64,000 nucleotides of DNA from Streptomyces kanamyceticus (GCF_008704495.1 NZ_CP023699.1:3100001-3164000), one strand, 5' to 3'. Shown: positions 7,621-16,233, counted from the stretch's first letter. A program made the numbers and translations. The notes: generated by a model from the letters alone, not told the origin.

Positions 7621-7672
7621 CCGCGGGTTCGTGGGGGCTGGGCGCGCCGTTCCCCGCGCCCCTTACGGGGCG
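7621..7672 (-). repeat. Dispersed intergenic repeat, inverted copy
   Basis: Reverse-complement copy of the element at 1781-1831: GTTCCCCGCGCCCCTTACGG with the CCGCGGGTTCGTGGGGGCTG flank. It fills the gap between two convergent genes, where it can act as a hairpin terminator. Confidence 0.75.
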
Positions 7673-7678
7673 CCCCGC

Positions 7679-9028
7679 TCAGAAGCCGCCGCCTCCGAAG
7701 TCCCCACCGCCGCCGAAGTCCCCACCGCCACCGAAGTCCCCGCCCCCGAAGTCGCCCGGGTCGAAGTCCGCCCCGGAGAAGTCGCCGCCGTCGTAGCCGC
7801 CGCCGAAGTCCCCGTAGCCGGAGCCGTAGTCGGCCGCGTAGGCCGGGCTCGCCATCATGCCGCCGAGCATCGTGCCGACCAGGAGGCCCGGCAGGATGCC
7901 GCCGCCGAAGTAGCCGCCCGCCCACGGGCCGTACGCCGGGCCCGCCTCCCAGTAGGGCCGCCGGCCGCCGGACTCGTCGGTCACCGTGCGCACCATCGGG
8001 TCCTGCCCGTCGGCCAGGCGGGCCGCGTCGGCCGCGCAGACCGGGACCTCGCGCTCGGCGCCGCCGGCCGGTGTCCAGTGCGCGTCCTGGACGGAGGGGC
8101 CGTGCCGCGGGTCGAAGAAGCAGGGGGCGCGCCGCTCCGGCAGCTCCTTGCCCTCCCTGCGGGCGGCGAGCAGCGCGAGCGAGAAGCGGCCGTCCTCCAG
8201 GGCCTGGGTGACGCCCCGCACCTCTTCGGGGCGCGTCGCCGCCGCCATGAACGACTTCGCCTTCTCGTAGGCGTCGAGGGCCCGTTCGTAGTCGGCGCGC
8301 ATCGCGTCGTCGGCGCCCGCCTCCGCCGGGTGGAAGTCGAGCCTGTCGAGCTCCTCGCCGAAGGCGGTGATGTCCTCGTCGACCACGACCGCCAGCTTGC
8401 GCAGCGCCTCGCGCTGCTCCTCCTCGCGGCGCCGCCTGTTGCGCCTGACCACCGCGTACGCGCCCGCGCCGCCTGCCACGACGACCGCGCCGACGCCGAT
8501 CAGGGCGCCCACCGGAACGCCGTCGTCCGAGCCGCCGCCCCCGCCCCAGGACTGCGGCGCCTGGCCCTTCGCCTGTACGAGTGCCTGGTCGACGAAGCGG
8601 TTGAGCTGCGTGTTCGCGTCCTCGCCCTGGACCAGGGAGACGAGGTTGCCGACGGCGTTCTTCGTCAGGACGGAGTGGTCGGCCTTGGCGTCGAAGGCGT
8701 TGCCGAGGCGTACCGCGTACACGCCGGTCACGCCCGTCTCGGTGCGCAGCTTCTGGAAGAGCTCGGGCCGCGGGAAGCTCTTCGGCAGGACCGCGACGAA
8801 GACCGGCTTGTCCGCCTTCTTGATCTTCTCGGCGAGGGCGTCGGCCTGGGCTGCCGACAGCTGGTCGGACGCCTCCGGGTCGACGTACACCGGACTCTTC
8901 TCCCAGGCGTCGGTCACCACCGAGGTGCTGGACGCCGCCAGGGCCCCGGGTGCCGTGAACGACACGGCGCCCAGGGCGAGCAGCAGCCCCGTCAGAACGA
9001 TGGTGATCCGCTTCGTCCGATTCCTCAT
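7679..9028 (-). CDS. Secreted/membrane protein with TPM-like domain and Gly-rich tail
   Basis: 449 residues. Signal peptide MRNRTKRITIVLTGLLLALGAVSFTAPGALA, then an extracytoplasmic TPM-like domain (VYVDPEASDQLSAAQADALAEKI, KPVFVAVLPKSFP), a transmembrane helix (VPVGALIGVGAVVVAGGAGAYAVV), a basic stop-transfer RRNRRRREEEQ, a coiled-coil cytoplasmic part, and a C-terminal Gly/Asp/Phe-rich tail of repeated DFGGG units. Cys residues occur in APCFFDP and VPVCAAD. TPM domains are found in phosphatases and photosystem repair factors; the role in Streptomyces is unknown. It lies 47 nt downstream of cimA on the same strand. Confidence 0.82.
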   Translation of the reverse strand: MRNRTKRITIVLTGLLLALGAVSFTAPGALAASSTSVVTDAWEKSPVYVDPEASDQLSAAQADALAEKIKKADKPVFVAVLPKSFPRPELFQKLRTETGVTGVYAVRLGNAFDAKADHSVLTKNAVGNLVSLVQGEDANTQLNRFVDQALVQAKGQAPQSWGGGGGSDDGVPVGALIGVGAVVVAGGAGAYAVVRRNRRRREEEQREALRKLAVVVDEDITAFGEELDRLDFHPAEAGADDAMRADYERALDAYEKAKSFMAAATRPEEVRGVTQALEDGRFSLALLAARREGKELPERRAPCFFDPRHGPSVQDAHWTPAGGAEREVPVCAADAARLADGQDPMVRTVTDESGGRRPYWEAGPAYGPWAGGYFGGGILPGLLVGTMLGGMMASPAYAADYGSGYGDFGGGYDGGDFSGADFDPGDFGGGDFGGGGDFGGGGDFGGGGF

Positions 9029-9075
9029 GCTTCGAACGTAACCCAGACGGGCCCGCGACGACGTACCCGGTAGGG

Positions 9076-10680
9076 CTACTCCACCGGTTCGACTCCGGCC
9101 CGCAGCAGACCGAAGGTGTACGCGTCCTCCAGCGCGCCCCACGAGGCGGCGATGACGTTCTCCGCGACGCCGACCGTCGACCACTCGCCGACGCCGTCGG
9201 AGGTGGAGATCAGCACGCGCGTGGTGGAGGACGTGCCGTGCTTGCCCTCCAGGATGCGGACCTTGTAGTCGACGAGCTCCAGCTTGGCGAGCTGCGGGTA
9301 GATGCGCTCCAGCCCGACGCGCAGCGCCCGGTCCAGGGCGTTGACCGGGCCGTTGCCCTCGGCAGTGGCGACGATGCGCTCGCCCTTGGCCCACAGCTTC
9401 ACGGTGGCCTCGTTGGCGTGCGTGCCGTCGGGGCGGTCCTCGACAATGGCCCGCCAGGACTCGACGCGGAAGTAGCGGCGGGCCCTGCCCTCGGCCTCCT
9501 CGCGGAGCAGGAGCTCGAAGGAGGCGTCGGCGGCCTCGTAGGTGTAGCCCTGGAGCTCGCGTTCCTTGACCCGCTCCACCACGCGGCCGACCAGCTCGCG
9601 GTCGTCGCCGAGGTCGACGCCGAGCTCCTTGCCCTTGAGCTCGATGGAGGCGCGGCCCGCCATGTCGGAGACGAGCATGCGGATGCGGTTGCCGACCAGG
9701 TCCGGGTCGATGTGCTGGTAGAGGTCCGGGTCGACCTTGATCGCGGAGGCGTGGAGTCCGGCCTTGTGGGCGAAGGCGGAGACGCCGACGTAGGGCTGGT
9801 GCGTGGAGGGGGTGAGGTTCACGACCTCGGCGATGGCGTGCGAGACGCGGGTCATCTCGCGCAGCGCGCCGTCGGGCAGGACCTGCTTGCCGTACTTGAG
9901 CTCCAGGGCGGCGACGACGGGGAAGAGGTTGGCGTTGCCGACCCGCTCGCCGTAGCCGTTGGCGGTGCACTGCACGTGGGTGGCGCCCGCGTCGACGGCG
10001 GCCAGAGTGTTGGCGACGGCGCATCCCGTGTCGTCCTGGGCGTGGATGCCGAGCCGGGCGCCGGTGTCGGCGGCGACGGTGGAGACGGTGGCCTGGACCT
10101 GCGCGGGCAGCATGCCGCCGTTGGTGTCGCACAGGACGACGACGTCGGCGCCCGCGTCGGACGCGGCGCGCACGACGGCCTTGGCGTACTCGGGGTTGGC
10201 GCGGTAGCCGTCGAAGAAGTGCTCGCAGTCGACGAAGACGCGACGGCCCTCGGCGACCAGGTAGGAGACGGTGTCGCGGACCATCTCCAGGTTCTCCTCC
10301 AGGGTGGTGCGCAGGGCCAGTTCGACGTGCCGGTCGTGGGACTTGGCGACGAGGGTGATGACGGGGGCGCCGGACGCGAGAAGGGCGTTGACCTGGGGGT
10401 CCTCGGCGGCCTTGGCGTTCGCGCGGCGGGTGGCGCCGAAGGCGACGAGCTGGGCGTGCCGGAAGGTGATCTCCTGCTGCGCCCGCGCGAAGAACTCGGT
10501 GTCGCGCGGGTTGGCGCCGGGCCAGCCGCCCTCGATGAAGCCCACGCCGAAGTCGTCCAGATGCCGGGCGATGGTCAGCTTGTCCGCGACGGTGAGGTTG
10601 ATGCCTTCGCGCTGCGCGCCGTCGCGCAGCGTCGTGTCGAAGACGTGGAAGGAATCGTCGGGTGTGCTGGTTTCCGTCAT
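9076..10680 (-). CDS. cimA: Citramalate synthase
   Basis: 534-residue enzyme condensing acetyl-CoA and pyruvate to citramalate, the entry to the pyruvate route of isoleucine synthesis. The N-terminal TIM barrel has FDTTLRDGAQREGINLT (catalytic Arg and metal Asp), the CDTNGGMLP strand and the metal-binding HAQDDTGCAVANTLAAVDAGATHVQ. It also has the NPNLFPVVAALELK-like segment and a C-terminal LeuA allosteric-dimer-type domain (LELVDYKVRILEGKHGTSSTTRVLISTSDG). Length and motifs fit the CimA group better than short 2-isopropylmalate synthases. It is preceded by a rho-independent terminator and a tiny ORF with paired ATT isoleucine codons, so control by attenuation is likely. Confidence 0.93.
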   Translation of the reverse strand: MTETSTPDDSFHVFDTTLRDGAQREGINLTVADKLTIARHLDDFGVGFIEGGWPGANPRDTEFFARAQQEITFRHAQLVAFGATRRANAKAAEDPQVNALLASGAPVITLVAKSHDRHVELALRTTLEENLEMVRDTVSYLVAEGRRVFVDCEHFFDGYRANPEYAKAVVRAASDAGADVVVLCDTNGGMLPAQVQATVSTVAADTGARLGIHAQDDTGCAVANTLAAVDAGATHVQCTANGYGERVGNANLFPVVAALELKYGKQVLPDGALREMTRVSHAIAEVVNLTPSTHQPYVGVSAFAHKAGLHASAIKVDPDLYQHIDPDLVGNRIRMLVSDMAGRASIELKGKELGVDLGDDRELVGRVVERVKERELQGYTYEAADASFELLLREEAEGRARRYFRVESWRAIVEDRPDGTHANEATVKLWAKGERIVATAEGNGPVNALDRALRVGLERIYPQLAKLELVDYKVRILEGKHGTSSTTRVLISTSDGVGEWSTVGVAENVIAASWGALEDAYTFGLLRAGVEPVE

Positions 10681-10786
10681 GCTGATCTGGCTCCTGTGTT
10701 GGATCTCGGTCTACCGGAAGGACCGGCTCCACCGCCCTCAATGATCCCGCGCGCTCCGCGTCCGGCTGCAGTTGGGCCGGGAAACG

Positions 10787-10812
10787 AAAAAACCCCTCGC
10801 GGGTACGAGAGG
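10787..10812 (-). terminator. Attenuator-type terminator in the cimA leader
   Basis: On the minus strand the RNA reads CCUCUCG, a six-base loop, CGAGGGG, then six U residues (10787-10792): a 7-bp stem with one G-U pair. It sits about 105 nt upstream of cimA and after the small leader ORF, so it would stop transcription before cimA. The CGAGGGG-U6 half is identical to the ilvB attenuator at 50390-50423. Confidence 0.8.
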
Positions 10813-10867
10813 TTTGCGCGCGGGTCGAGGACGACGGTGTCCGCCCGTACATGGTGGTACGAGGCGG

Positions 10868-10903
10868 TCACTGCGGACCGGCGCGCCTGCTGCCAATAAT
10901 CAT
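10868..10903 (-). CDS. Candidate cimA leader peptide MIIGSRRAGPQ
   Basis: Eleven codons, ATG ATT ATT GGC AGC AGG CGC GCC GGT CCG CAG, then TGA. Two consecutive ATT codons are striking in a genome that nearly always uses ATC, and isoleucine is the pathway end product. The ORF ends 55 nt before the terminator hairpin. No Shine-Dalgarno is visible upstream, and a GTG five codons earlier in the same frame is an alternative start. The leader role is inferred from position, codon choice and the ilvB parallel. Confidence 0.5.
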   Translation of the reverse strand: MIIGSRRAGPQ

Positions 10904-10968
10904 GGCGAACGAGAGCACGGAGGCAGCTTGCCACGCTTTCGCCGTCCATGGGGGTCCTGTCTCACGAT

Positions 10969-10996
10969 GCGGGCGGCGCGTGGACACGCCGCCCGC
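10969..10996 (-). terminator. Hairpin after the beta-propeller operon
   Basis: GCGGGCGGCG (10969-10978) pairs perfectly with CGCCGCCCGC (10987-10996) across an 8-nt loop, 12 nt past the stop of the last beta-propeller gene. No U-run follows, as is common for Streptomyces terminators. Confidence 0.65.
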
Positions 10997-11007
10997 GTCG
11001 TCCTGGT

Positions 11008-12276
11008 TCAGCGCACGTGGCGCACGAAGACGTCGTCGCCGTCGTTGGCGTCGCCGGGCAACAGCGAGGCGTCCGCCGACTCGAAGGCGATGCGTCGGGC
11101 GTCGCCGGAGATGCCGCCGGGCAGGACGTTGGCGGTCGCGGCGCCGCCCTCCGCGTCCGGGGTCACCAGCGTGGTGGTGCCCTTCTTCAGGTCACGGAGG
11201 TAGGTGGGCCACTCCTTTCCGTACTCGCTGCCGGGCTCGGCCAGCTCCGACATATAGGTGAGGTAGCGGCCGTCGGCGCTGATCGCGGGCGAGCGGGTGT
11301 ACACCTCGCCGGGGCCGCCCTGGGTGCCGTGGACGCGCTGGTTGGTGCCGCTCGCGACGTCGTGGACGAAGACGTTCCAGGCGGCGTCGTTGTCGTCGGG
11401 CACCAGATGGGTGTCGCGGGACTCGAAGACGACCGTGCGGCCGTCGCCGCTGACGGAGACGTCGAGGGACTCCTTCTCGGTCTTGGACCCGTCGTACGAG
11501 CGGTCGACCTGCGTCAGCTTCCCGGTCGCGCGGTCGCGCAGCCACAGGTCGCTCCAGTCGTCGCCGCGCGGGCCGTTCACGAAGGAGTTGGCGTAGGCGA
11601 CGTAGCGGCCGTCGTCACTGACGGTCGGCGAGTGCGCGTCGCGCTCCCCGTCGCCGCCCGTGTACGGATGGCTGATCCGCTCGGTGGTGCCGGTCCGCCG
11701 GTCGCGCAGGAAGACCGCCGTGCCGTCGAAGCGGGGCCCGTCCGTGCTGAAGACGGCGTAGCGCCCGTTCGCGCTCAGGGACACCGTGCCCGCGCTGTCG
11801 CCGGGGAATCCTTCGGGCAGCTCGACGTCCAGGCGCTCGGTCTTCTTGGTCCTGCGGTCGTACAGCCGTACGTCCCGCACGGTCGGCCAGCCCTCGACGG
11901 TCGAGGCGACGAACGCGACGTAGCGTCCGTCGGCGCTCAGCGACGGACTGCTCAACTCCCGCCCGTCCAGGGCGATCCGCTCCGTCCCGCCGCCGCGCAG
12001 GTCGCGTACGAAGACGTCGCTCCGGCCGTTGGTGTCCCCGGCCACCAGGTCGCTCGCGCCGGAGACGAACGCCGCGTAGCGCCCGTTCCTGCTGATCGAC
12101 TCCTGCGAGGAGCGGTCGTTGCCCGCCGCGCCCGACGCGGTGACGCTGACGCCCTCGGTGCGGGGCGCCAGCACCCCGGCGGGGACGGCGACGGCGGCGG
12201 GCAGGGCGATGACGGTGGCCGCGGCGACGCCTGCCGCGACGGCCAGGGCGAGTCGGTTGCGCTGGGTGCAGTACAT
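11008..12276 (-). CDS. Secreted TolB-like/PD40 beta-propeller protein (paralogue 3 of 3)
   Basis: 422 residues: signal peptide (NRLALAVAAGVAAATVIALPAAVAV) then six or more PD40/WD40-like blades of the form SxxGRYVAFxSxxxxLVxxDTNxxxDVFVRDLRxGxTERI. Each blade starts with an S-x-D/N-G-R-Y turn, and several carry an Asp/Asn-rich D-x-N-x-x-x-D loop before VFVRD, a possible metal site. TolB-type propellers bind proteins or peptides; no catalytic motif is seen. It is last of three tandem paralogues, 22 nt after the previous gene. All share the APRTE(R/G)VSV mature N-terminus, showing local gene duplication. Confidence 0.85.
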   Translation of the reverse strand: MYCTQRNRLALAVAAGVAAATVIALPAAVAVPAGVLAPRTEGVSVTASGAAGNDRSSQESISRNGRYAAFVSGASDLVAGDTNGRSDVFVRDLRGGGTERIALDGRELSSPSLSADGRYVAFVASTVEGWPTVRDVRLYDRRTKKTERLDVELPEGFPGDSAGTVSLSANGRYAVFSTDGPRFDGTAVFLRDRRTGTTERISHPYTGGDGERDAHSPTVSDDGRYVAYANSFVNGPRGDDWSDLWLRDRATGKLTQVDRSYDGSKTEKESLDVSVSGDGRTVVFESRDTHLVPDDNDAAWNVFVHDVASGTNQRVHGTQGGPGEVYTRSPAISADGRYLTYMSELAEPGSEYGKEWPTYLRDLKKGTTTLVTPDAEGGAATANVLPGGISGDARRIAFESADASLLPGDANDGDDVFVRHVR

Positions 12277-12297
12277 GGTCTTGTCCCCCGATGTGGT

Positions 12298-13386
12298 TCA
12301 GCGTGTGTGGCGTACGAAGATGTCGGAGTCGCCGTTCGTGTCGTCCGGCACCAGGTCCGTGGCCGCGGAGGTGAACGCCACCTCGCGGCCCCGCGCCGTG
12401 ACGGCGCCCGGCACGGCGTCGCCGGGGCCCACGGGCGTGCGGCTGCCCGTGCGCAGGTCGAGCAGCGTCAGGGTGTCCCCGTCGGCCGCGCCGATGAGCG
12501 CGTACCGTCCGTCGCGGCTCGCGGAGACGGCGGGTGTCTGTGCGAGGTGCCGGGTCCTGCCGGTACGCAGGTCGTGTACGTAGGTGCCGCCGTCGGCGGT
12601 GAAGACCACCTGCCGTCCGTCGGCGCCGAGTTGGACGAGGCCCGCCCTGCCCAGGCCCTTGTCGACCTGGACGGTCCTGCCGGTCGTGCGGTTCCTGACC
12701 AGGACGTCGGCGGAGTCGTCGCCCGCCGTGCGCAGCTGGTAGGCGACGCGGGTGCCGTCGGCGCTCACCGAGGCGTACTCCTTGTCCCCGTCCGCCTCGC
12801 CCGAGATCAGGTCGTCGGTGCCGCGCGCCATGTCGCGGACGTACAGCCGCTGGGTGGGCCGGGGGCGGGTGCCCGCGCCGTAGGCGACGTGGGCGCCGTC
12901 GCGGCTGAGCGACCACAGCTCGCCGGTCCACGCCTCGCCGTCGGACTCCGGCAGGACCCGCACGGAGGTGCCCGTCGTGCGGTCGTACACCTCGGGCACG
13001 GGGACCTTGGTGCCCGCGGTGAAGCCCACGTGGCGCCCGTCGCCGCTGATGACCGGGGGCGCCCAGGAGAACCCGTCCGCGCCGGGCACCGCGGTCACCT
13101 CGCCGGTGGCCCGGTCCTTCAGCCGTAGGCAGGTGTAGACGTTGCGCTCGCAGCCGAACTCGACGGCCTTCGTGGAGAAGGCGGCGTAGCGCCCGTCGTC
13201 GCTGAGCACGCCCTGGCGGGAGTGGCCGTCCAGCTGCCCGCCCGCGCTCGTGGTGCTGACGCGCTCGGTGCGGGGCGCGGGCGGCTTCGCCCAGCCTGTG
13301 GCTCCGGCGTCGGCGCCGGTGAGAGCCAGGGCGACGACCCCCGCGAGAACGGCTGTCGCGGCGCCGGTCCTCAACGCGCCGTCCAC
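12298..13386 (-). CDS. Secreted TolB-like/PD40 beta-propeller protein (paralogue 2 of 3)
   Basis: 362 residues. Short signal segment (TAATAVLAGVVALALTGADAGA; the start region reads MDGALRTG), then PPAPRTERVSTTSAGGQ and repeated blades such as LSDDGRYAAFSTKAVEF, ISGDGRHVGFTAGTK and VSADGTRVAYQLRTAG, ending DLVPDDTNGDSDIFVRHTR. The start overlaps the previous gene by 16 nt, so it is translated from the same mRNA. It has fewer blades than paralogue 3 and keeps the same C-terminal cap. The ligand is unknown. Confidence 0.85.
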   Translation of the reverse strand: MDGALRTGAATAVLAGVVALALTGADAGATGWAKPPAPRTERVSTTSAGGQLDGHSRQGVLSDDGRYAAFSTKAVEFGCERNVYTCLRLKDRATGEVTAVPGADGFSWAPPVISGDGRHVGFTAGTKVPVPEVYDRTTGTSVRVLPESDGEAWTGELWSLSRDGAHVAYGAGTRPRPTQRLYVRDMARGTDDLISGEADGDKEYASVSADGTRVAYQLRTAGDDSADVLVRNRTTGRTVQVDKGLGRAGLVQLGADGRQVVFTADGGTYVHDLRTGRTRHLAQTPAVSASRDGRYALIGAADGDTLTLLDLRTGSRTPVGPGDAVPGAVTARGREVAFTSAATDLVPDDTNGDSDIFVRHTR

Positions 13387-14465
13387 TTGAAGACGTCACG
13401 CAGGCCGTTGGTGTCGCCCGGCACGATGTCGGTGTCCTCCGAGCTGTAGACGACGCCCCGCCCCGTCGCGGCGAACGCGCCGGGCCCCGCCGAGCCGTGG
13501 CCGACGGTCACCTCGTGGCCACTGGCGAGGCGGCGCAGCAGGACGTTCGACTGCCCGTCCCCGTAGAGGAGTTGGCGTCCGTCCCGACTCAGGGCCTGCG
13601 CGTGGGCGCCCGGCAGGCGCCGGACCTCTCCGGTGCGCAGATCGCGTACGTACGCGCCTGTCGCGGAGTTCATCGCGACGCTGCGCCCGTTGACCTGCAC
13701 CAGCGTGGACGCGGTGCCGTCGTCGACACGGCTGAGCCCGCCCGTGGCGCGGTCGCGGAGCCAGACCTGCCCTGTGCCCTTGTCCTCGTAGGCGACGTGG
13801 CGTCCTTCGGCGCTGATGGACGGGTCGATCATGTCGCGGGCCGAGTCCTGCGGTCCCTCGCTGACGACCTCGCGGGTGTCGCTCTCGCGGTCGTAGACCT
13901 CGACGCGGGCGGGATCCCCGGGGTGGCGCGGCTGCAGGTGATAGGCGACGTAGCGGCCGTTCGCGCTGATGGACGGGTGGGCCGAGCTGTCCTTGAAGCC
14001 CCTGCCGTCGATCTGCCTGCGCTCCCCCGTACTCAGGTCGGTGAGGAAGACGTTGATGCCGTGCGTGCCCCAGCCGGTGTGCGCGGCGTAGCGGCCGTCG
14101 TCGCTGATGACGGGGGCGCCCATGGAGTTCTTCAGCCGGGTCACCTCGCCCGTGCGGAGATCGCGCACGAATCCGTAGTCATACGGACCCTGGTGACCCT
14201 CCGTCAGATTCTCGGCGTCGCTGCGGAAGGCCACGTGGCGGCCGTCGCCCGACAGGGACGCCGCGCCGGACGCGCCGTCGGCCTCGGTCCCGTCGGCCGC
14301 GACGCTCACCCGCTCGGTCCTGGGGGCGGGTGGCGGCGGCGCGGCCTGCGCCGCGGTGGCCGGTAACGCGGCGGCCCCGAGCGCGGCGGCCACCACGACA
14401 CTCAGGGACACACGTCTGGCAGCGGACACATGTCTGGCAACGGGCACACGTCTGGCAGTGGACAT
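13371..14465 (-). CDS. Secreted TolB-like/PD40 beta-propeller protein (paralogue 1 of 3)
   Basis: 364 residues, first gene of the three-paralogue operon. The ATG at 14463-14465 is chosen because GGGGAAG lies just upstream; an earlier frame start lacks this. The N-terminus has three hexapeptide repeats (TARRVP, VARHVS, AARRVS) before the hydrophobic signal core LSVVVAAALGAAALPATAAQA, then PAPRTERVSVAADG and PD40 blades (LSGDGRHVAFRSDAENL, ISANGRYVAYHLQ, ISAEGRHVAYEDKG), ending DIVPGDTNGLRDVFKWTAR. This is the same mature start and C-terminal signature as its two neighbours. The extended basic n-region is unusual. Confidence 0.85.
   Translation of the reverse strand: MSTARRVPVARHVSAARRVSLSVVVAAALGAAALPATAAQAAPPPPAPRTERVSVAADGTEADGASGAASLSGDGRHVAFRSDAENLTEGHQGPYDYGFVRDLRTGEVTRLKNSMGAPVISDDGRYAAHTGWGTHGINVFLTDLSTGERRQIDGRGFKDSSAHPSISANGRYVAYHLQPRHPGDPARVEVYDRESDTREVVSEGPQDSARDMIDPSISAEGRHVAYEDKGTGQVWLRDRATGGLSRVDDGTASTLVQVNGRSVAMNSATGAYVRDLRTGEVRRLPGAHAQALSRDGRQLLYGDGQSNVLLRRLASGHEVTVGHGSAGPGAFAATGRGVVYSSEDTDIVPGDTNGLRDVFKWTAR
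14410..14463 (-). repeat. Three 18-bp tandem repeats inside a signal-peptide coding region
   Basis: ACACGTCTGGCAGCGGAC (14410-14427), then variants at 14428-14445 and 14446-14463 with 3 or fewer changes each. They encode the hexapeptides AARRVS, VARHVS and TARRVP of the signal-peptide n-region. Confidence 0.85.
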
Positions 14466-14567
14466 GGCTTCCCCCAAAGACCTGTCTCGCCTCCGGCCCG
14501 ACACCGGGGCCCACGGGGATACAAACGCACCGCCAGGCTGCAGGCAATCCGCTGGATTGCGTACAAC

Positions 14568-15194
14568 CTAGACAGGCCGCCGGACGTCCGTGGCGAGCGC
14601 CCCGTCCAGGAACTCCCGTACGTGCGCGAGCACTTGGGCCCTTCCGGTGCCGCGCAGGCCGATCGCCACATGGATCGAGAAGCCGTCGAGCAGCGCCCTG
14701 AGGCGGGCCGCGAAGCGGTCGGGGTCGATCGCGCCGAACTCACCGCGCGAGACGCCCTCGGCGAGCAGCGCCACCAGGTCGCGGTGCCAGGCGCCCTCGA
14801 TCGCGGCCTGCCGGTCGCGGCCGTGCTCGTCGGCGTTCAGGGAGCGGTTCCAGACCTCCAGCCAGAGCGTCCAGTGCGGGTCGCCCGTGCCGTCGGGGAC
14901 GTACAGCTCGACGTACGCGTCCAGGCGCTCGCGGGCCGTGCCCTGCCCGGCCAGGAGGCGGCCGCGCTCGGCGCCGAGGCGGCCCTCGCTCCACTCCAGG
15001 GTGCGAAGGAGCAGCTCGTCCTTGGTGCGGAAGTAGTACAGGAGGTGGCCGGAGCTCATGTCGACCGCGCGGCCGAGCGCGGCCATGGTGAGCTTCTCCA
15101 GGCCGCGCTCGGCGATCATCTCCATGGCGGCGGCCAGCACGTCCTCACGCGGTGGGGCGTTCTTCCGCGCGCGGGACCGACCGTCACCTGCCAT
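14568..15194 (-). CDS. TetR family regulator of the urease-like/agmatine deiminase operon
   Basis: 208 residues. N-terminal TetR helix-turn-helix: AAMEMIAERGLEKLTMAALGRAVDMSSGHLLYYFRTKDELLLRTLEWSE (about residues 20-70), with a BetI-like C-terminal ligand domain. AGGAG precedes the ATG by 6 nt. It starts 25 nt after the agmatine deiminase stop, so it is the last gene of the operon ureAB-ureC-like-deiminase-tetR. Regulators encoded at the end of the operon they control are common. Two palindromes upstream of the first operon gene (18646-18662 and 18716-18730) are candidate targets. A ligand such as agmatine or another polyamine is conceivable but unproven. Confidence 0.88.
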   Translation of the reverse strand: MAGDGRSRARKNAPPREDVLAAAMEMIAERGLEKLTMAALGRAVDMSSGHLLYYFRTKDELLLRTLEWSEGRLGAERGRLLAGQGTARERLDAYVELYVPDGTGDPHWTLWLEVWNRSLNADEHGRDRQAAIEGAWHRDLVALLAEGVSRGEFGAIDPDRFAARLRALLDGFSIHVAIGLRGTGRAQVLAHVREFLDGALATDVRRPV

Positions 15195-15219
15195 GGAGCA
15201 CTCCTAGTCGATTTATCGA

Positions 15220-16233
15220 TCACACCTTCGGCTGCTGCTGGGTGATGCAGTGGATGCCACCACCCCCGGCAAAGATCGTACGGGCGTCGACGAGCGTCAC
15301 GGTCCTGTCGGGGAAGAGGCCGCGGAAGATGCCCGCCGCGATCTCGTCGTTCGGGTCGCCGAAGGCGCACAGGACGACGCCGCCGTTGCAGAGGTAGTGG
15401 TTGATGTAGGAGTAGTCGACCCAGCCCTCGTCGTCCTCGAGGACCGTCGGCGCGGGCACCTCGACGATCTTCAGGGTGCGGCCCTTGGCATCGGTCTGCC
15501 CCTCCAGGGTCGCGATGATCTCCTTGCTGACCTCGAAGTCGGGGTGGGCGGGATCGCGCTGGGAGTGCACGAGGACCACGCCGGGCGCCGCGAAGGCGGC
15601 GACGATGTCGACGTGCCCCCGGGTGCCGAACTGTCCGTAGTCGCCCGTGAGGCCGCGCGGCAGCCAGATGGCCTTCCGGGTGCCGATGCGGGCGTGGATC
15701 TCCTCCTCGACCCGCTCGCGGGTCAGGCCTGGATTGCGGTGCGGGTCGAGCTGGACGGTGTCGGTGAGCAGGACGGTGCCCTCGCCGTCCACGTGGATGC
15801 CGCCGCCTTCGTTGACGAGCGGCGAGGGGTGCACGGGTACGCCCGCGAGGTCGGCGACGTACCGGCCGATCTTCGCGTCGTGCTCCCAGCGGGCCCACTC
15901 CTGGGCGCCCCAGCCGTTGAACGTCCAGTCCACGGCGGCCAGTTGGTCACCGTTCCGTACGAAGGTGGGGCCGATGTCCCGCATCCACGCGTCGTCGATC
16001 TCCCGCTCGACGAGCTCCACGTCGGGGCCGACGAGCGCGCGGGCGGACTCGCTCTGGCCGGTTCCGACGACCATGGTGACGGGCTCGAAGCGGCGCACGG
16101 CGCGGGCCACGCCCGCCCAGGCGGTGCGCGCCTCGGCGAGTTCCCGCTCGTTCGTGAAGGTGGGGTTGGGGCCGGGCCACGCCATCCAGGTGCGCTCGTG
16201 CGGGGCCCACTCGGGGGGCATGCGGAAGGTCAT
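15220..16233 (-). CDS. Agmatine deiminase family protein
   Basis: 337 residues of the guanidino-group-modifying superfamily (Porphyromonas-type peptidylarginine/agmatine deiminase). Family marks: N-terminal MPPEWAPHERTWMAWP, the substrate-binding loop DAWMRDIGPTFV, NEGGGIHVDGEGTVLLTD, the catalytic His region GTRGHVDIVAAF and the nucleophile Cys in AGGGGIHCITQQQP near the C-terminus. The usual reaction is agmatine to N-carbamoylputrescine plus ammonia in the cytoplasm. It begins 10 nt after the urease alpha-like gene, so substrate flow between these enzymes is suggested. A related guanidino or ureido substrate is possible. Confidence 0.9.
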   Translation of the reverse strand: MTFRMPPEWAPHERTWMAWPGPNPTFTNERELAEARTAWAGVARAVRRFEPVTMVVGTGQSESARALVGPDVELVEREIDDAWMRDIGPTFVRNGDQLAAVDWTFNGWGAQEWARWEHDAKIGRYVADLAGVPVHPSPLVNEGGGIHVDGEGTVLLTDTVQLDPHRNPGLTRERVEEEIHARIGTRKAIWLPRGLTGDYGQFGTRGHVDIVAAFAAPGVVLVHSQRDPAHPDFEVSKEIIATLEGQTDAKGRTLKIVEVPAPTVLEDDEGWVDYSYINHYLCNGGVVLCAFGDPNDEIAAGIFRGLFPDRTVTLVDARTIFAGGGGIHCITQQQPKV

